The notes: generated by a model from the letters alone, not told the origin. DNA of 64,000 nucleotides from Microbacterium allomyrinae (GCF_020682705.1 NZ_JAGTTN010000002.1:558001-622000); one strand, 5' to 3'. Positions 54,972 through 64,000 are shown, counted from the stretch's first letter. Numbers and translations: made by a program.

Positions 54972-56408
54972 ATGACCAACACCGTCACTCCATCCACCAC
55001 GGATGTCACAGCTCCGCCCGTCGCCGGAGCATCCGGTGCTGCCACCACCGTAGAACTCACCCACCGCCCCGGTCGCTGGATCGACGGCTGGAACCCCGAG
55101 GACGGGGCCTTCTGGCAGTCGCAGGGGCGCGTGATCGCCCGCCGCAACCTCGGCTGGTCGATCTTCGCCGAGTTCCTCGGCTTCATCATCTGGCAGCTGT
55201 GGAGCATCGTCGTCGTGATGCTCCCCGCAGCCGGATTCGAGCTCACCAGCTCCGAGCTGTTCTGGCTCATCTCTCTTCCGAGCCTCGTCGGCGCGACGCT
55301 GCGCTTCCCCTACACGTTCATGGTCGCGATCTTCGGCGGCCGCAACTGGACGATCGTGTCAGCCGGCCTGCTGCTCATCCCCGCGGTGTTCCTGGGCATC
55401 GTCGTGTCCAATCCCGAGACGCCGTTCGGCGTACTTCTGCTGGTCGCCGCGCTCGGTGGCGTCGGCGGTGGCAACTTCGCCAGCTCCATGGCGAACATCA
55501 CCTACTTCTTCCCTCAGAAGGAGAAGGGCTGGGCACTCGGCCTCAACGCCGCGGGAGGAAACCTCGGCACTTCGGTCGCCCAGTTCGCGGTGCCGATCGT
55601 CGTCACGATCGGCGCCGGTGCAACTCTCAACATCGCGCTCGCGGGCTGGATGTGGATCCCGCTGATCCTGGTCGCGATGTGGGGTGCGTGGAAGTACATG
55701 GACAACCTGTCGTCTGCGAAGGCCGACTTCGCAGGCTCGGCCGCGGCGCTGCGGGAGCCCCACCTCTGGGTGATGGCCCTCCTCTACATCGGAACGTTCG
55801 GCTCGTTCATCGGCTTCGCCAGCGTCTTCCCGAAGCTGATCGCGGATCAGTTCCCCGACTACTCGACGTTCCAGGTCGGCCAGGCGGCAGTCTCTCTCGC
55901 GTTCCTGGGTGCGCTCATCGGCTCGCTCGCCCGGCCGTACGGGGGCCGGCTCGCCGATCGATTCGGCGGCGCGCGAGTCACCGTCGTCGCGTTCTCGGTG
56001 ATGGCGCTGGGCGCGCTGTCGCTCATCTGGACCCTCCCGCTGCAGAACTTCTGGGTGTTCCTTGCATGCTTCCTGCTGCTGTTCGCCGCGACAGGCATGG
56101 GCAATGGCTCGACGTACCGCATGATCCCGAGCATCTTCGCCGCGCGAGCGGTCGCCAAGGGCATCGAGCCGGGCACGCCCGAGGCGGTCAAGGTGCAGCG
56201 CAAGGGTGCGGCCGCCCTCGGCCTCATCTCGGCGATCGGCGCGTATGGCGGGTTCCTGGTTCCGCAGGTGCTCAACGCGTCGCAGCTCGCGACCGGTGGA
56301 TACGTCGCGGCCTTCTACGGGTTCGTCGCCGCCTACATCGGCCTGCTGCTGCTGACCGTATTCGTGTACGTCATCCCTCGCGCGTCGCTGGCCAAGCAGC
56401 GCATCTGA
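54972..56408 (+). CDS. narK: nitrate/nitrite MFS transporter (NNP family)
   Basis: A 478-residue, 12-segment major-facilitator protein. It has a disordered N-terminus of about 50 residues (Thr/Ala/Pro-rich), then WSIFAEFLGFIIWQLWSIVVV and two nitrate signature stretches: GGVGGGNFASSMANITYFFPQKEKG and LLFAATGMGNGSTYRMIPSIF. It would import nitrate for the fused reductase encoded next door. ATG at 54972 behind AGGGAGCGTC. It is convergent with the reductase gene, with a bidirectional terminator between. Confidence 0.93.
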   Translation: MTNTVTPSTTDVTAPPVAGASGAATTVELTHRPGRWIDGWNPEDGAFWQSQGRVIARRNLGWSIFAEFLGFIIWQLWSIVVVMLPAAGFELTSSELFWLISLPSLVGATLRFPYTFMVAIFGGRNWTIVSAGLLLIPAVFLGIVVSNPETPFGVLLLVAALGGVGGGNFASSMANITYFFPQKEKGWALGLNAAGGNLGTSVAQFAVPIVVTIGAGATLNIALAGWMWIPLILVAMWGAWKYMDNLSSAKADFAGSAAALREPHLWVMALLYIGTFGSFIGFASVFPKLIADQFPDYSTFQVGQAAVSLAFLGALIGSLARPYGGRLADRFGGARVTVVAFSVMALGALSLIWTLPLQNFWVFLACFLLLFAATGMGNGSTYRMIPSIFAARAVAKGIEPGTPEAVKVQRKGAAALGLISAIGAYGGFLVPQVLNASQLATGGYVAAFYGFVAAYIGLLLLTVFVYVIPRASLAKQRI

Positions 56409-56417
56409 CCTCTTCAG

Positions 56418-56456
56418 GAAGAAGCGGGCCGCCTCGTCGAGGCGGCCCGCTTCTTC
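56418..56456. terminator. bidirectional terminator between narK and the nitrate reductase gene
   Basis: A perfect 18-bp stem (56418-56435 with 56439-56456) with a 3-base loop. The flanking arms begin and end in GAAGAAG/CTTCTTC, giving T-rich tails on both strands. It is ten bases past the narK stop. Confidence 0.85.
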
Positions 56457-56507
56457 GCGTCGACGGCGACGCGGAACCAGGAGGACGGCGGAGGACGAAA
56501 GCGGAAG

Positions 56508-56553
56508 AGCGGATGCCGCGGCCGCCGCAGCAGCGGAGGTCGCGGCATCCGCT
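56508..56553. repeat. 13-bp inverted repeat next to the nitrate reductase stop
   Basis: Perfect arms AGCGGATGCCGCG (56508-56520) and CGCGGCATCCGCT (56541-56553) with a 20-base spacer, 15 bases past the reductase stop. It could be a second terminator for the reverse-strand transcript or a processing signal. No T-run follows. Confidence 0.55.
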
Positions 56554-56567
56554 CGACGGGCATCCGC

Positions 56568-59500
56568 TCAGTAGACGTCGCGCACGTAGCGCTTGTCGGA
56601 GACGAGCTGCTGCTTGAACTCGAGGGCGGCGTCCTCCGACATTCCGCCATGCTGCTGGGCGATGCCCACCAGGGTCGCGTCTACGTCCTTCGCCATGCGC
56701 GTCGCGTCACCGCACACGTAGACGTGTGCGCCGTCCTCGAGCCAGCGCCACAGCTGCGCGCCGTGCTCGACCATGCGGTCCTGCACATAGATCTTCTGTC
56801 GCTGATCGCGGGAGAACGCCAAGTCGAGCCGGGTCAGGAACCCGTCGTCGCGCATGTCTTCGAGCTCGTCGCGATAGTAGAAGTCGCTGGCGGCGTGCTG
56901 CTCGCCGAAGAAGAGCCAGTTGCGGCCGGTATGGCCGTCCGCGCGCCGATCCTGCAGGAAGCTTCTGAACGGCGCGACGCCGGTTCCCGGACCGATCATG
57001 ATCATCGGTGTGTCCGAGGCGGCCGGCGGACGGAAGCCGGGCGAGCGCTGCAGGTAGAGCGGGGTGGACTCTCCGCCGCCGTCGGCGAGGAACGTGGAGC
57101 ATACGCCGCCGCGCGCCCGCCCGGCATCGGTCTGGAAGCGCACGACGGACACGGTGAGTTCCACGGCGTCGGGGTCAACCTTCGGGCTCGACGAGATCGA
57201 GTACTGCCGCGGCTGCAGGCGCTTGAGCACCGCCGTCCATTCGTCCGCATCCGCCGAGACGGGAAAGTCGCGCACGAGGTCCACGGCCTGCATGCTCCAC
57301 AGGAACTGGTCGAGCTTGCCCTTGTTCTCGCGGCGCAGCAGCGTGGACAGCGTACTGTCGCTGGAACGCTCGGCCAAGAACCGCAGCAGCTCTCCGGAGA
57401 TCTTCGTGATGTCGAGACGAGTGCGCAGCGCCTCGCCGAACGCGCGCTCTTCGCCGTCGATCTCGACGATGGTGCCGGGAGAGATCCCGGTCGCGTCCAG
57501 CCACTCGGTCACGACACTGGCACCGTTCGCGCACACGACGCCGAGCGAGTCGCCGGCCTCGTACACCGCGCCGGAGTCGGCGAGGTCGAAGGCGAAGCGC
57601 CGGACCTCCTTCTTCGACGCCGGCCCGCTCAGCAGGTCATTGCGCACCAGAGAGGCGCGCACCGGATTCGCTCGCGTGAAGAGGCGCTTGGTCGGCGTGG
57701 ACGTGACGAGCGCGAAGGTCGGAGCGCCGGCATCCTGCCCCTCCGAGAGGGTGTCGAGGACCTGCTCGAGCCATGCCGCCGCGTGCTCTTCGAAGTCGGG
57801 TTCGAGATCGACCCGCGCCATCAGCGGGGTGGCGCCCAGTTCACCGAGCCGATCGTCGATCTTCCGTCCGTGCCCGCAGAAGTCGTCGTAGTTCGAATCG
57901 CCCATCGCGAGGACGGCGTAGCGCAGCCCCGAGAGCACCGGCGCCCCGTCGGCGCTGAGCTCCTGCCAGAACTGCGTGCCGTTATCGGGCGGACCGCCGT
58001 CGCCGAACGTCGAGGTGATCACCAGCAGACGGCGCACGGCGGTGAGATCGGCTGGACGCAGCTCCATCATGCTCTGCGCACGAGCGGGCACGCCGCGGGC
58101 TGTCAGCGCTGCGGCGCTGGCCGTGGCGAAGTCCTCGGCATTTCCCGTCTGGGAGGCCCACAGCACGACGACCTCGTCGGCCGGGTCGGGGGCGCCGATC
58201 GTCGGGGGCACACCGCTGCTGGTGCGCGAGTAGGCGCCGGCGAGCACGCCGTCGAACCACGCTCGCGCCACAGCGCCGAGCGGCGTGCTCTCCGGGAGCA
58301 CGGGCACCTCGCCGGGCGCCACGGTGCGGGAACGCACGGTGGAGACGAAGCCGGCAAGGTACGCGCCCTCGGTGTCGCTGAGTGCGGGCACCGCGGCGAC
58401 GTCGACGCCGGCACGGACGAGAGCGCGCTCCGCGGAAGCGGGGTCACCGCCCGCCCCGACCTCGATCGATGCGGGAGCAGCGGCCGATGCGGCGGGGCCG
58501 ACGCGGCGCAGCGTCACAGCGGCGTACTTGAGTTCGGGCTGAGCAGAGAATTCATCGACGGCGTCACTGGTGACGGCGTTGACGGTGACGTACTCGCCGT
58601 GCTCGTCGTTCCAGTGGAAGGGCGCGAACAGGTTTCCCGGGCGCACCCGGTCGGTCACCACCGCCGGCACGACGAAGCGGCCGCGCCGTGACGAGACTTC
58701 GACCTCGTCGCCGGCGGCGATGCCGTGCTCCTCGGCGTCGAGCGGATGAAGCTCGACGAACGGACCCGGGTTCAGGCGGTTGAGCTTGGCCACCTTGCCG
58801 GTCTTGGTCATCGTGTGCCACTGGTGCTGCACGCGGCCCGTGTTGAGCACCCACGGGAAATCGTCGTCCGGAAGCTCCGCCGGATCCAGGTGCGGCCGGG
58901 CGAAGAACTGCGCGCGGCGCGAGGGCGTCGCGAAGGCGAGCGCCGGCACTGCGCCCTCGGCATCCAGATGCAGCGACTGACTCACTCCGTCGTTCAGGTA
59001 GCGGATCGGATGCCGCGTGCCTGCGTCGCCGGGAGGAGCCGGCCACTGCACCGGCGTCTCGCGCAGTCGCTCGTATGTCACGCCACGCACGTCCCAGCCC
59101 GTCTGGGGGTTCCAGAAGCGGCGGATCTCGTCGAAGACCTCCTCGCTGCTGACGAAATCGAAGCCCTCGTCGTAGCCCATCGCGCGGGCGACCTGGCAGA
59201 TCGTGAGCCAGTCGGGCTGTGCGTCACCCGGTGCGGGAACGATCTCCCGCACGAGGGTGAGGGTGCGATCACTGTTGACAGTGACTCCGTCTGCCTCCAC
59301 CCAGAGGGTCGCAGGAAGCAGGATGTCGGCGTAGGCGTTGGTCGCGGTCTCGGTGTAGACGTCCTGCGCGATGACCAGCTCGGCCTTCTCGAGCGCCTCG
59401 ATCACGGTCTTTCGGTTGCCGATCGATGCGACGGGGTTCGTGCAGATGATCCACGCGGCCTTGATCTCGCCCGCCGCCATCCGCTGGTACATGTCGATCG

Positions 59501-60719
59501 TGCCGCTGCCGGCTTCGGCGCGGATGGCCCCGTCGGTGAGCCCCCAGATGTCTTCGACGAACGCGCGATCTGCCGGGTTGAACACCGCCCGCTGCCCAGG
59601 TAGCCCGGGACCCATGTAACCCATCTCACGACCGCCCATGGCGTTGGGCTGGCCGGTCAGCGAGAACGGACCGCTGCCGGGCCGGCAGATCGCGCCGGTC
59701 GCGAGATGAAGGTTGCAGATCGCGTTCGTCGACCAGGTGCCGTGCGTGGACTGGTTGAGCCCCATCGTCCACAGCGTCAGCCACTCGCCGGCCTCGCCGA
59801 TCCAGCGTGCGGCGGTGCGGATGTCGTCCTCGTCGAGCCCGGTGAGCTCGGCGACGTGGGCGGGAGCGTAGTCCGCCAGGAACGCCGGCATCTGCTCCCA
59901 TCCCTCGGTGTGGGCCGCGATGAACTCCTGGTCGATGTCTCCCGACTCCACCAGCAGATGCAGCAGTCCGTTCAGGAGCGCGAGGTCGGTGCCGGGCGCG
60001 ATCTGCAGGAACAGGTCGGCTCGTTCCGCAGTCGCCGTGCGCCGCGGGTCGACGACGATGAGCTTCGCCCCCTGCTTGAGCCGGTCGGCCATGCGCAGGA
60101 ACAGAATAGGGTGGCAGTCGGCGGTGTTCGAGCCGATGACGAAGAACAGATCGGCCCGGTCGAAGTCCTCGTACGAGCCGGGCGGACCGTCGGCTCCGAG
60201 CGACTGCTTGTAGCCGGTGCCGGCAGAGGCCATGCACAGGCGTGAGTTCGACTCGATGTGGATTCCGCGCAGGTACCCCTTGACGAGCTTGTTCGAGAGG
60301 TACTGCGCCTCCATGCTCATCTGCCCCGAGACGTACACCGCGACGGCGTCGGGCCCGTGCTCGTCGACGATCGCGCGAAGACGCCTGCCGGCGTCCGTCA
60401 CCGCATCGGTCAGCGGGACCGGCACGGCATCTTCACCGCGCGACGGTCGGACGTGGGCCGACGTCATGCGGCCCGGAGCCTGCATCAGCTCCGCGTGAGT
60501 GGCGCCTTTCGTGCAGAGCCGTCCGCCGTTGGTGGGGTGCGACGCATCTCCCGCGACCTTCGAGATGGCGAGCGGATGCCCCGGCCCGGCATGCGTCGCC
60601 GTGACCGAGATCCCGCAGCCGACGCCGCAGTACGAGCAGACCGTTCGGACGACACGCGGGGGCGCGTCGTCCGGCTGCCGGGAGTCCGGCTGCGTGGGGA
60701 GACCTGCAGCTGAGCCCAT
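56568..60719 (-). CDS. nasA: assimilatory nitrate reductase fused to a CysJ-like flavoprotein
   Basis: A 1383-residue protein predicted to reduce nitrate with NADPH in one chain. Residues about 1-700: molybdopterin oxidoreductase with the [4Fe-4S] motif CSYCGVGC (28, 31, 35) and Cys near 69, [12 protein letters not shown], and the [16 protein letters not shown] cofactor region. About 850-990: flavodoxin FMN domain ([29 protein letters not shown]). About 1020-1383: FAD/NADPH reductase ([50 protein letters not shown]...KRYVRDVY). ATG 60719 is preferred; GTG 60737 is possible. It follows rimM on the same strand. Actinobacterial fusions of this kind are known. Confidence 0.92.
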   Translation of the reverse strand: MGSAAGLPTQPDSRQPDDAPPRVVRTVCSYCGVGCGISVTATHAGPGHPLAISKVAGDASHPTNGGRLCTKGATHAELMQAPGRMTSAHVRPSRGEDAVPVPLTDAVTDAGRRLRAIVDEHGPDAVAVYVSGQMSMEAQYLSNKLVKGYLRGIHIESNSRLCMASAGTGYKQSLGADGPPGSYEDFDRADLFFVIGSNTADCHPILFLRMADRLKQGAKLIVVDPRRTATAERADLFLQIAPGTDLALLNGLLHLLVESGDIDQEFIAAHTEGWEQMPAFLADYAPAHVAELTGLDEDDIRTAARWIGEAGEWLTLWTMGLNQSTHGTWSTNAICNLHLATGAICRPGSGPFSLTGQPNAMGGREMGYMGPGLPGQRAVFNPADRAFVEDIWGLTDGAIRAEAGSGTIDMYQRMAAGEIKAAWIICTNPVASIGNRKTVIEALEKAELVIAQDVYTETATNAYADILLPATLWVEADGVTVNSDRTLTLVREIVPAPGDAQPDWLTICQVARAMGYDEGFDFVSSEEVFDEIRRFWNPQTGWDVRGVTYERLRETPVQWPAPPGDAGTRHPIRYLNDGVSQSLHLDAEGAVPALAFATPSRRAQFFARPHLDPAELPDDDFPWVLNTGRVQHQWHTMTKTGKVAKLNRLNPGPFVELHPLDAEEHGIAAGDEVEVSSRRGRFVVPAVVTDRVRPGNLFAPFHWNDEHGEYVTVNAVTSDAVDEFSAQPELKYAAVTLRRVGPAASAAAPASIEVGAGGDPASAERALVRAGVDVAAVPALSDTEGAYLAGFVSTVRSRTVAPGEVPVLPESTPLGAVARAWFDGVLAGAYSRTSSGVPPTIGAPDPADEVVVLWASQTGNAEDFATASAAALTARGVPARAQSMMELRPADLTAVRRLLVITSTFGDGGPPDNGTQFWQELSADGAPVLSGLRYAVLAMGDSNYDDFCGHGRKIDDRLGELGATPLMARVDLEPDFEEHAAAWLEQVLDTLSEGQDAGAPTFALVTSTPTKRLFTRANPVRASLVRNDLLSGPASKKEVRRFAFDLADSGAVYEAGDSLGVVCANGASVVTEWLDATGISPGTIVEIDGEERAFGEALRTRLDITKISGELLRFLAERSSDSTLSTLLRRENKGKLDQFLWSMQAVDLVRDFPVSADADEWTAVLKRLQPRQYSISSSPKVDPDAVELTVSVVRFQTDAGRARGGVCSTFLADGGGESTPLYLQRSPGFRPPAASDTPMIMIGPGTGVAPFRSFLQDRRADGHTGRNWLFFGEQHAASDFYYRDELEDMRDDGFLTRLDLAFSRDQRQKIYVQDRMVEHGAQLWRWLEDGAHVYVCGDATRMAKDVDATLVGIAQQHGGMSEDAALEFKQQLVSDKRYVRDVY

Positions 60720-60751
60720 GCCTCGATGATCCGGCACAGACGTTCCGGGAC

Positions 60752-60795
60752 GTTTCCCACCGTGTTACCCGCAGATCACATCTGTTGCACGGTGG
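60752..60795 (-). promoter_or_regulatory. GlnR-like half sites and operator upstream of the nitrate reductase
   Basis: On the reverse strand GTAAC (60768-60764), 7 bases, then GAAAC (60756-60752): the same half sites as at nirB and narK, but one helical turn apart instead of two. An 8-bp inverted repeat CCACCGTG (60757-60764) / CACGGTGG (60788-60795) with a 23-base spacer overlaps the left site. No clear -10 box was found. Confidence 0.5.
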
Positions 60796-60824
60796 AGCGA
60801 GGCGCGAAGTGAGCGCCGTGGCGC

Positions 60825-61577
60825 TCAGTCCTCGGAGAGCGCCTCGGAGTCGGAGGAGTCCTCCGCGTCGTCGACCTCCGCGCTCGGAGTCCGGGGTGCC
60901 GGCTCAGCGTCGTCGTCGGCGGGCAGTTCTTCGAAGAGCCCCGCCGGAGGCGTCACGACGACTCGGCCGGCGGGCACGTCCACTTCGGGCACGATCGCCT
61001 TGACGAAGGGGACCAGCACTTCCTCGCCGCTTGCGACGCGGACGATCAGCAGATCCTGAGCCGGGAAGTGATCGACCCGGATGACGCGGCCCACGATCGT
61101 GTCGTCGCGCACGACGTCGAGTCCGACCAGCTGGTGGTCGAACCACGCGTCGTCCTCGACAGGTGCGGTCTGCGTGTCCTGGTCGATCCATAGGATCGCC
61201 CGGATGAGCTCCTCGGCGGTCTCGCGGTCCTCGACGCCGTCGAAGAACGCGACCGGATGGCTGTTCATCCACCGGAACTCACGCACCGTGAGGGGTTTGC
61301 CGTGCCACGGCGACGATTCGGGCACCTGCAAGGTGAACGTGGCGCCGGTGACGAAGCGCCCCGCGGGATCATCGGTGTACAGCTCGAGCTTGATCGCACC
61401 CTTGAGCCCGTGGGCCTTCACCAGGCGTCCGACACGAAGCTGCGTCTTACCCGCCAGGGCGAGCTCGGCCGGTGACTGCTCGGACGGTGTCGCCTCGGCC
61501 GACCCGTCGATCGGGGCGGCCGGCTGTTCGGGCTGCGGAGCCTCAGGCTCCTGCTTGGCCCTGTCTTCGCGAGTCAC
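60825..61577 (-). CDS. rimM: 16S rRNA processing protein RimM
   Basis: A 250-residue RimM that assists 30S head assembly. The core has LRVGRLVKAHGLKGAIKLELYTDDPAGRF, RFRWMNSHPVAFFDGVEDRETAEELIRAI-type sequence (FFDGVEDRETAEE), and PRC barrel VGRVIRVDHFPAQDLLIV with the VPFVKAIVPEVD end. An acidic tail (about 215-250) and an N-terminal 40-residue Glu/Pro/Ala-rich stretch are unusual. GTG at 61577, one base after the khpA stop. Confidence 0.95.
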   Translation of the reverse strand: MTREDRAKQEPEAPQPEQPAAPIDGSAEATPSEQSPAELALAGKTQLRVGRLVKAHGLKGAIKLELYTDDPAGRFVTGATFTLQVPESSPWHGKPLTVREFRWMNSHPVAFFDGVEDRETAEELIRAILWIDQDTQTAPVEDDAWFDHQLVGLDVVRDDTIVGRVIRVDHFPAQDLLIVRVASGEEVLVPFVKAIVPEVDVPAGRVVVTPPAGLFEELPADDDAEPAPRTPSAEVDDAEDSSDSEALSED

Positions 61578-61578
61578 C

Positions 61579-61809
61579 TCAGTCGTCCGCGACGTCGACG
61601 CGAACGCGGCGCCCGTCGGCGAGTGCGCTGATGAGGGTGCGAAGGGCTTTGGCCGTGCGGCCGCCGCGTCCGATCACGCGACCCCGGTCGTCGGGGTGGA
61701 CGTGCACCTCGAGAACGTCACCGCGAGGCGACGTGGAGGAGTCGATGCGCACGTCGTCCGGGTGATCGACGATCCCCTTGACGACGTGCTCGAGCGCGGC
61801 GGCCAGCAA
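61579..61809 (-). CDS. khpA: KH-domain RNA-binding protein KhpA
   Basis: A 76-residue KH protein: LAAALEHVVKGIVDHPDDV, then the GxxG loop GRVIGRGGRTAKALRTLI. The typical family start MLAAALEH... matches a TTG codon at 61809, four bases from the rpsP stop, so TTG is called as the start rather than the longer upstream frame. It is a small RNA chaperone for ribosome/cell-envelope regulation. Confidence 0.9.
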   Translation of the reverse strand: MLAAALEHVVKGIVDHPDDVRIDSSTSPRGDVLEVHVHPDDRGRVIGRGGRTAKALRTLISALADGRRVRVDVADD

Positions 61810-61813
61810 CGGA

Positions 61814-62245
61814 TTACTCTGCGGACTCGGCGGCCTCATCGGCCGCGTCGGTCGCTGCGTCGGCAGGAGCCTCAGCGGGCTCCTCGACCTTCTTCGCAGC
61901 CTTGGGCTTGACGACCGACTTCTTCGCCGAGTCGATCTCGAAGGGAACCTTCTCGGGGGCGACCTTGACCGTCGAGACGGCGTTCTCGTCGCCCTGGAAG
62001 CGGCCCCAGTCGCCGGTCAGCTTGAGGATGGCGAGCACCTGCTCTGTCGGCTGCGCGCCGACACCCAGCCAGTACTGCGCACGCTCGGAGTCGACCTCGA
62101 TGAACGAGGGCTCCTCGGTGGGGTGGTACTTGCCGATCTCTTCGATGACACGGCCATCGCGCTTGGTGCGCGAGTCGGCAACGACGATGCGGTAGTACGG
62201 CGCACGGATCTTGCCGAGTCGCTTGAGACGGATCTTGACAGCCAC
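61814..62245 (-). CDS. rpsP: 30S ribosomal protein S16 with acidic extension
   Basis: A 143-residue S16. The conserved part, about 85 residues, is [47 protein letters not shown] and the [17 protein letters not shown] region. The rest is a Lys then Ala/Glu/Asp-rich tail, as in other Microbacteriaceae S16. GTG at 62245 behind CAGGAGAATT; the frame continues to 62305 without a better start. Confidence 0.95.
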   Translation of the reverse strand: MAVKIRLKRLGKIRAPYYRIVVADSRTKRDGRVIEEIGKYHPTEEPSFIEVDSERAQYWLGVGAQPTEQVLAILKLTGDWGRFQGDENAVSTVKVAPEKVPFEIDSAKKSVVKPKAAKKVEEPAEAPADAATDAADEAAESAE

Positions 62246-62342
62246 AATTCTCCTGAATGGTGTGTAGAAGTGCGAACCTTGGCGCCTGGAGAGTGGGGTG
62301 CACACCCGGCGGAAGCTCTAAGGAGGATCTCCGCGCTGGATA

Positions 62343-62369
62343 GAGGGTCGAGCGGGTGATCCGACCCTC
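62343..62369. terminator. hairpin in the rpsP-gshA gap
   Basis: GAGGGTCG (62343-62350) with CGACCCTC (62362-62369), 11-base loop, in the 238-base gap between rpsP and the divergent ligase gene. It may terminate ffh read-through on the reverse strand, or be part of the rpsP leader. No T-run is evident. Confidence 0.4.
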
Positions 62370-62483
62370 CATTCTGCCAGATGCGGCGGCCCCCTGCGAA
62401 CCGGCAAGCGCCGGTCGCGATCCGATGACGTCGTATGCCGCGAACCGGCGGGCTCCACGGCGGTCGCGTGGCAGACTGTGCGG

Positions 62484-63644
62484 ATGACGGTGCCCTTCGC
62501 GACATCCGCCCGTTCGTCCGTCGGACTCGAATGGGAGATCATGCTCGCCGACGGCGAGACCGGAGATCTGCTCGGTCGTGCCCCCGAGCTGCTGGACGCC
62601 GTCGAGGACGGCACGGTGCTCGAGCGATTCACGGTGACCGGAGAGCTGCTCACCAACACGGTCGAGGTCACCAGTGGGGTCGGCGACACGGTGGCTGCCG
62701 CCGTGGACGACATCGCCGACGCGATCGCCGAGGTGCGCACGTTCACCGACCCGAACGGCATCGACCTTCTCTGCGCGGGCAGCCATCCGTTCGCGCAGTG
62801 GTTCGACCAGGGAGTCACCGACAAGACGCGGTATCACAAGCTCATCGAGCGGACCCAGTGGTGGGGACGCAACATGATGATCTGGGGCATCCACGTGCAC
62901 GTCGGCGTCGAGGACGTCAACAAGGTGTTCCCGATCATCAACGCTCTGTCCGTGTATCTCCCTCACCTGCAGGCGCTGTCGGCCTCCAGCCCCTACTGGG
63001 CGGGCGAGCGCACCGGCTACGCCTCCAATCGCGCGCTCGTGTTCCAGCAGCTGCCCACCGCGGGTCTGCCCTGGCCGCTCGCCGACTGGGCGCAGTTCGA
63101 GGCGTACCTCGACGACATGGTCGGCACGGGCGTCATGGAAGACGCCTCCGAGGTGCGCTGGGACATCCGCCCTGCACCGCGCTGGGGCACCATCGAGGTG
63201 CGGGCGTGCGACGGCATGTCGACGCTGCCCGAACTCGCCGCGGTCGCGGCGCTCGTGCAGGTTCTGGTCGAGTACTTCTCCCGCCGCATCGATGAGGGCA
63301 TCCCGCTCGAGACGATCCAGCCGTGGTTCATCCGTGAGAACAAGTGGCGTGCGGCGCGCTATGGCCTCGACGCACGCGTGATCGTGGACCACCGCGGCAC
63401 GCAGATGCCGGTCGTCGAGCACCTCCGCACGACCCTCGCCGACATCGCCGACATCGCGGTCGAGCTCAAATGCGCGCGAGAGCTCGCCGGAATCGAGACG
63501 ATCCTCACGCAGGGCGCGAGCTATTCGCGACAGCTCGCGGTCGCCGAGGCGGCGGACGGCGACCTGCGCGAAGTCGTGCGCCACCTGGTCGCAGAGTTCC
63601 GCTCGGGTCCCACACTGCGCGAGCACCTGGCCTCGGGCGCATAG
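62484..63644 (+). CDS. YbdK-type carboxylate-amine ligase (GCS2 family)
   Basis: A 386-residue glutamate-cysteine-ligase-like enzyme: SVGLEWEIMLADGETGDLL (ATP/metal site), LEVTSGVG-like NTVEVTSGVGDTV, IHVHVGVED and the LSASSPYWAGERTGYASNRALVF region, EVRACD and FIRENKWRAARYGLDA. The family makes gamma-glutamyl or related amide bonds; many members have unknown substrates. ATG at 62484 follows CAGACT (62472-62477) by six bases, so it may be leaderless. It is on the opposite strand between rpsP and ffh, which are usually adjacent. Confidence 0.85.
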   Translation: MTVPFATSARSSVGLEWEIMLADGETGDLLGRAPELLDAVEDGTVLERFTVTGELLTNTVEVTSGVGDTVAAAVDDIADAIAEVRTFTDPNGIDLLCAGSHPFAQWFDQGVTDKTRYHKLIERTQWWGRNMMIWGIHVHVGVEDVNKVFPIINALSVYLPHLQALSASSPYWAGERTGYASNRALVFQQLPTAGLPWPLADWAQFEAYLDDMVGTGVMEDASEVRWDIRPAPRWGTIEVRACDGMSTLPELAAVAALVQVLVEYFSRRIDEGIPLETIQPWFIRENKWRAARYGLDARVIVDHRGTQMPVVEHLRTTLADIADIAVELKCARELAGIETILTQGASYSRQLAVAEAADGDLREVVRHLVAEFRSGPTLREHLASGA

Positions 63645-63700
63645 CGGGCACAGGCTCCAGCGCGCGAGGTGTCGCGCCTACGGGAACTCGGCGGCGCGGG

Positions 63701-64000
63701 TCAGCCGCGACCGAGCATCTTCTGCAACTCGGCGAGGTCCGCCTCGGTCGGCGCCCCCTTGGCTGCTCCCAGGCCGAAGCCCGAGCCGGTGGCAGGCGCT
63801 GCGGCGGAGATACCGGCGTTCTCGGCGGCGCGCTTGGCGGGGTTGCCCGAACGCGAACCCTTCGCCTTCGGCTGCTTGCCGCGCTTGGCCGAGGCACCAG
63901 GTCGAGCGCCGGGCATCGGTCCCATTCCGGGAATGTTGGGCATTCCGCCGCGAGCCACGGTCTTCATCATCTTCGCGGCCTGCTCGAACCGCTGCACGAG
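63701..64000 (-). CDS. ffh: signal recognition particle protein Ffh, C-terminal end only
   Basis: About 99 residues of the M domain: VQRFEQAAKMMKTVARGGMPNIPGMGPMPGARPG, with the Met-rich signal-sequence groove, and a basic tail ending ADLAELQKMLGRG. The 5' three-quarters, including the GTPase domain, lies beyond the window end. Ffh with 4.5S RNA targets membrane proteins to the FtsY/Sec system. Confidence 0.93.
   Translation of the reverse strand, partial: LVQRFEQAAKMMKTVARGGMPNIPGMGPMPGARPGASAKRGKQPKAKGSRSGNPAKRAAENAGISAAAPATGSGFGLGAAKGAPTEADLAELQKMLGRG

Noticed and set aside
56649..58691. 680-residue forward frame inside the nitrate reductase gene
   Set aside because: Antisense shadow of the flavoprotein half, with low-complexity Arg/Glu/His-rich sequence.
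60719..60737. GTG start for the nitrate reductase at 60737
   Set aside because: Possible, but it sits close to the probable -10 region and adds only six residues; the ATG at 60719 was preferred. Kept as an alternative in the entry.

Overview
The window looks like chromosome of a high-GC actinobacterium in the family Microbacteriaceae, most likely Microbacterium or a close relative. This rests on the roughly 70% GC composition, frequent GTG starts, many leaderless-looking promoters (TAnnnT six or seven bases before the start codon), a GatCAB amidotransferase, a GlgE/GlgB/GlgX glycogen set and the ffh-rpsP-rimM / rplS-lepB-rnhB / xerC-dprA / rpsB-tsf-pyrH-frr-cdsA backbone typical of the phylum. 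I see no prophage, insertion sequence, CRISPR array or rRNA. Nearly all sequence is coding; the only gene-free stretch over 300 bases is 37079-37391.

Layout. 1-9.8 kb: ettA (cut by the window edge), a lipoprotein, ssb, a divergent MocR regulator/YczE-type membrane protein pair, tRNA-Arg(TCT)-orn-tRNA-His(GTG), a metallopeptidase-clpS-DUF2017 operon, and dinB. 9.8-19.7 kb: gatCBA, a divergent acyl-CoA ligase, ligA, mnmA and a cysteine desulfurase that supplies sulfur to MnmA. 19.8-26.2 kb: glgX, glgE and glgB for alpha-glucan metabolism. 26.2-32.8 kb: a thioredoxin-TPR protein, a large membrane protein of unknown function, an AI-2E family transporter, a hydrolase, a small zinc-binding protein, a lytic transglycosylase-like protein and a DivIVA-like repeat protein. 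32.7-37.1 kb: cdsA-frr-pyrH-tsf-rpsB (all reverse). 37.4-44.6 kb: an M23 peptidase, then xerC-dprA-comM-yraN-DUF2469-rnhB-lepB and rplS with a structured leader. 44.7-48.3 kb: a membrane protein, map and a second glgX. 48.4-60.7 kb: a nitrate/nitrite assimilation block. 60.8-64 kb: rimM-khpA-rpsP, a YbdK-type carboxylate-amine ligase and the 3' end of ffh.

The most interesting part is the nitrate block. It encodes an NNP-type nitrate transporter (NarK), a one-polypeptide nitrate reductase fused to a CysJ-like flavodoxin/FAD/NADPH reductase, siroheme nitrite reductase NirB with NirD, a siroheme synthase for the NirB cofactor, and a uroporphyrinogen-III-synthase-like protein fused to an OmpR-type winged helix (NnaR type). 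The nirB and narK promoters share an identical layout, GAGGTAAC-N18-GAAACACCG-N6-TAnnGT, and nasA has a related GTAAC/GAAAC pair. This points to common control, probably by GlnR and/or the NnaR-like protein. The block lies inside what is usually a compact rpsP-khpA-rimM-trmD-rplS operon: nasA follows rimM on the same strand, and trmD is stranded between nnaR and narK with its own leaderless-type promoter.

Most of the long open frames on the opposite strands are high-GC shadows of real genes and were left out. All functional calls come from reading motifs; no database search was possible.
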